DNA from: UBA10649 sp963749905
GTDB lineage: Bacteria > Actinomycetota > Actinomycetes > S36-B12
NCBI GenBank assembly: GCA_963749905.1
Contig: CAVVOF010000004.1
Span: 558,001 to 622,000 of the forward strand
Direction of reading: 5' to 3'
DNA length: 64,000 nucleotides
Positions 62,648 to 64,000 of the stretch are shown here, in pieces (within the stretch, counting starts at the first letter, position 1; each line of letters begins with the position of its first letter). The notes under the pieces are model-generated. The model did not search any database. It had not been told where the DNA came from and worked only from the letters and a program-made list of their open reading frames with translations. The position numbers and the translations under genes are program-made.

Positions 62648-63169
62648 GTGCACGACGTCAATGTCGCCCCCTTCATGCGCCCCGACTACTCGCTGGCCGG
62701 CTTCGTGATCTCCGGCCGGTGGCCCGACTCCACCCGGGAGTGGGCCCAGTTCCTCGCCCTGGCCGTCCGCATCGCCGCCTGCCCGGGCACGCTGTCCCGC
62801 ACCTCGGTGTTCCGCTCCGTCGATGATCTGCCCGAGGACCCGCACCCCGACATGGTCGGGCTGGTCACCTTCGCCGGACCGGTGATCGGCGACGACGCAC
62901 CCGGACCCGGCGCACTCGCGACCCCTCAGCCGGCCGCCCTGTTCGTGCTCCATCCCCCCGGCGAGACGATGCCGTCCACGCCCGAGAGCGCCGGCGCGGC
63001 GTCCGGAGCCCTGCTCCTGCCGGGCCTGCCGCATCTGGGCCTGGGCCATCGGGCCACGTGGGTGGAGGCCGAGGCCGACGGGACGGTCACCCGACTGGTC
63101 AGCCGGGTGGGCTTCGATCCCGTCGAGGACCCCGACATCGCGGTGCTGGCGACCCTGGTGGCTGCCTGA
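62648..63169 (+). CDS. Hypothetical protein
   Basis: 173 residues, soluble, with no signal peptide or membrane helix. GTG start at 62648 with GGAGG six bases before it; the longer frame upstream to 62447 is rejected since it lies within the hydrolase gene. Recognisable blocks are YSLAGFVISGRWPDSTREWAQ and LPGLPHLGLGHRATWVEA, but I do not know the family. Ends two bases before a very long hairpin. Confidence 0.7.
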   Translation: MHDVNVAPFMRPDYSLAGFVISGRWPDSTREWAQFLALAVRIAACPGTLSRTSVFRSVDDLPEDPHPDMVGLVTFAGPVIGDDAPGPGALATPQPAALFVLHPPGETMPSTPESAGAASGALLLPGLPHLGLGHRATWVEAEADGTVTRLVSRVGFDPVEDPDIAVLATLVAA

Positions 63170-63171
63170 CC

Positions 63172-63236
63172 CCGGTGCTGCGTCAGTTGTGGTCGGTTTT
63201 TCGCGCGAAAACCGACCACAAGTGACGCAGCATCGG
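63172..63236. terminator. Exceptionally long imperfect hairpin between convergent genes
   Basis: Arms of 29 bases (63172-63200 and 63208-63236) pair with a single G-G mismatch and one G-T pair, loop TCGCGCG. The inner stem is TTGTGGTCGGTTTT / AAAACCGACCACAA. The stem ends in A or T tracts on both strands, so it can stop transcription from either side. It lies eight bases from the stop of the decarboxylase-type gene. Confidence 0.85.
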
Positions 63237-63244
63237 TGGGACGG

Positions 63245-64000
63245 CTACTCGTCGACGATCAGGATCGTCTCGAGGGTCGGGTCGCTGCAGTAGGCCACCC
63301 GGCACACCCGGCTGGCGGCACGGATCGCATCGATGCTCGCCTGCGTGACCCGCTCCCCCGGGGCCAGCAGCGGCACTCCAGGCGGGTACGGGCAGAACTG
63401 CTCGGCGCTGACATGACCGACGGCCTCCCGCATCGGCACCCGGCGCCGCTCGCGCAGGAACGCCTCGCGCGGCGTGAGCACCACGTCGGGCTCGACCCGC
63501 CACACGTCCAGCGGCGTGTTCGGCCTCGCCTCCCCGCGCTGGGACTCAACCAGGGCGGCCAGCAGGTCCGCGAACTCCAGCACCCACTCGGGCTCGTCCG
63601 CCACCGACACGGTGAGCACCAGCGTGTCGTGGTCCGCGGACTCGGGCCCGTGCCCGAGCTCCCACAGCAGGTCGCCGAGCACCGATCCGTCCGTTCCGGT
63701 GCCGGGCAGGATCAGGGTGAGCTTCATCGGGTCGACGCGGCAGCCTGCGTTCGCGTCGTCGAGCACCACGAGCCCGCGCACGCGGGCCAGCCTGCGCCGG
63801 GCCTCGGCTACGGCCTCGATCAGCAGCGCGAGTCGCTGCGGCCCTTCGCGCTCCATGGCGGCGCGGGTGGCATCGATGGTGGCCATCAGGGTGCCGGACG
63901 GTGACGTCGTCGTGGTGAGGTCGACCCACCGGTCGAGGGTCGAGCGGGGGATGATCCCGTCGCGCATGCTGACGACGGCGGTCTGCGAGTAGCCGAGCAG
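63245..64000 (-). CDS. Orn/Lys/Arg decarboxylase-family PLP enzyme, C-terminal part (5' end outside window)
   Basis: The visible 251 codons run from LLGYSQTAVVSMRDGIIPRS to the stop at 63245. LLGYSQTAVVS matches the stretch just after the PLP-binding lysine in group III decarboxylases (SxHKxLxxxxQTA), and the C-terminal domain EQFCPYPPGVPLLAPGERV is the classic end of the family. The catalytic lysine lies beyond the right edge. Some members are decarboxylases of Arg, Lys or Orn, others are poorly known; substrate cannot be assigned. Confidence 0.87.
   Translation of the reverse strand: MLGYSQTAVVSMRDGIIPRSTLDRWVDLTTTTSPSGTLMATIDATRAAMEREGPQRLALLIEAVAEARRRLARVRGLVVLDDANAGCRVDPMKLTLILPGTGTDGSVLGDLLWELGHGPESADHDTLVLTVSVADEPEWVLEFADLLAALVESQRGEARPNTPLDVWRVEPDVVLTPREAFLRERRRVPMREAVGHVSAEQFCPYPPGVPLLAPGERVTQASIDAIRAASRVCRVAYCSDPTLETILIVDE

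Overview
The window is chromosomal DNA from a high-GC Gram-positive actinobacterium. Codon third positions are almost always G or C and many genes start with GTG. Marker genes include the tiny ribosomal protein bS22, the divisome receptor SepX/GlpR, DisA, ClpC and an actinobacterial protein O-mannosyltransferase. Gene order resembles several blocks of the Mycobacterium tuberculosis chromosome (as I remember them), but shorter and rearranged, which fits Propionibacteriales such as Nocardioides or Aeromicrobium. The genus is inference.

Left third (1-26 kb), conserved housekeeping. A partial acyl-CoA ligase and a SerB-like HAD phosphatase precede a long minus-strand block with tightly overlapping genes: ppx/gppA, a CtpE-like P-type ATPase, a TIM-barrel isomerase, a TetR regulator, proline dehydrogenase, proC, acuC, a small HTH protein, bS22, an NAD epimerase and a PlsC-type acyltransferase. 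Then come a cysteine-rich protein, radA and disA (DNA repair and c-di-AMP), mutY converging on clpC through a hairpin terminator, and the ispE-rsmA-tatD-metG-rsmI cluster divergent from the protein mannosyltransferase gene.

Middle third (27-45 kb). A broken serine hydrolase gene lies downstream of a double-domain MarR regulator. tRNA-Ala(CGC), sepX/glpR, rimJ and galU follow, without the moeA-like glp gene that usually lies among them. Next are a 5-formyltetrahydrofolate cyclo-ligase, two overlapping fluoride channel genes, an FmdB-type zinc-ribbon gene behind a CIRCE operator, mscL, and metabolic and transport genes.

Right third (45-64 kb), more accessory. It holds a covalent-flavin/GcvT oxidoreductase, tRNA-Arg(CCT), a DUF222/HNH gene whose start codon sits in a perfect LexA box, a SulP transporter, a TetR/quinone-oxidoreductase operon with a long palindromic operator, several membrane proteins (DUF389, LtrA, AI-2E exporter family), an aldo/keto reductase, a membrane alpha/beta hydrolase, and the C-terminal part of an Orn/Lys/Arg decarboxylase-type enzyme running off the right edge.

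Six genes carry seven single-base frameshifts: radA, the serine hydrolase (two), a 3-methyladenine-glycosylase-like gene, ybaK, the DUF222 gene and a methyltransferase. Every one is a gain of one base, placeable in a short homopolymer. That one-sided pattern points to consensus sequence errors more than to real gene decay. I saw no CRISPR array, no insertion sequence and no prophage, and no gene-free stretch longer than about 200 bases. I did not find a convincing wholly new system. The most informative signals are regulatory (CIRCE, LexA box, palindromic TetR operator), the tandem MarR protein, and the missing partners in conserved loci.
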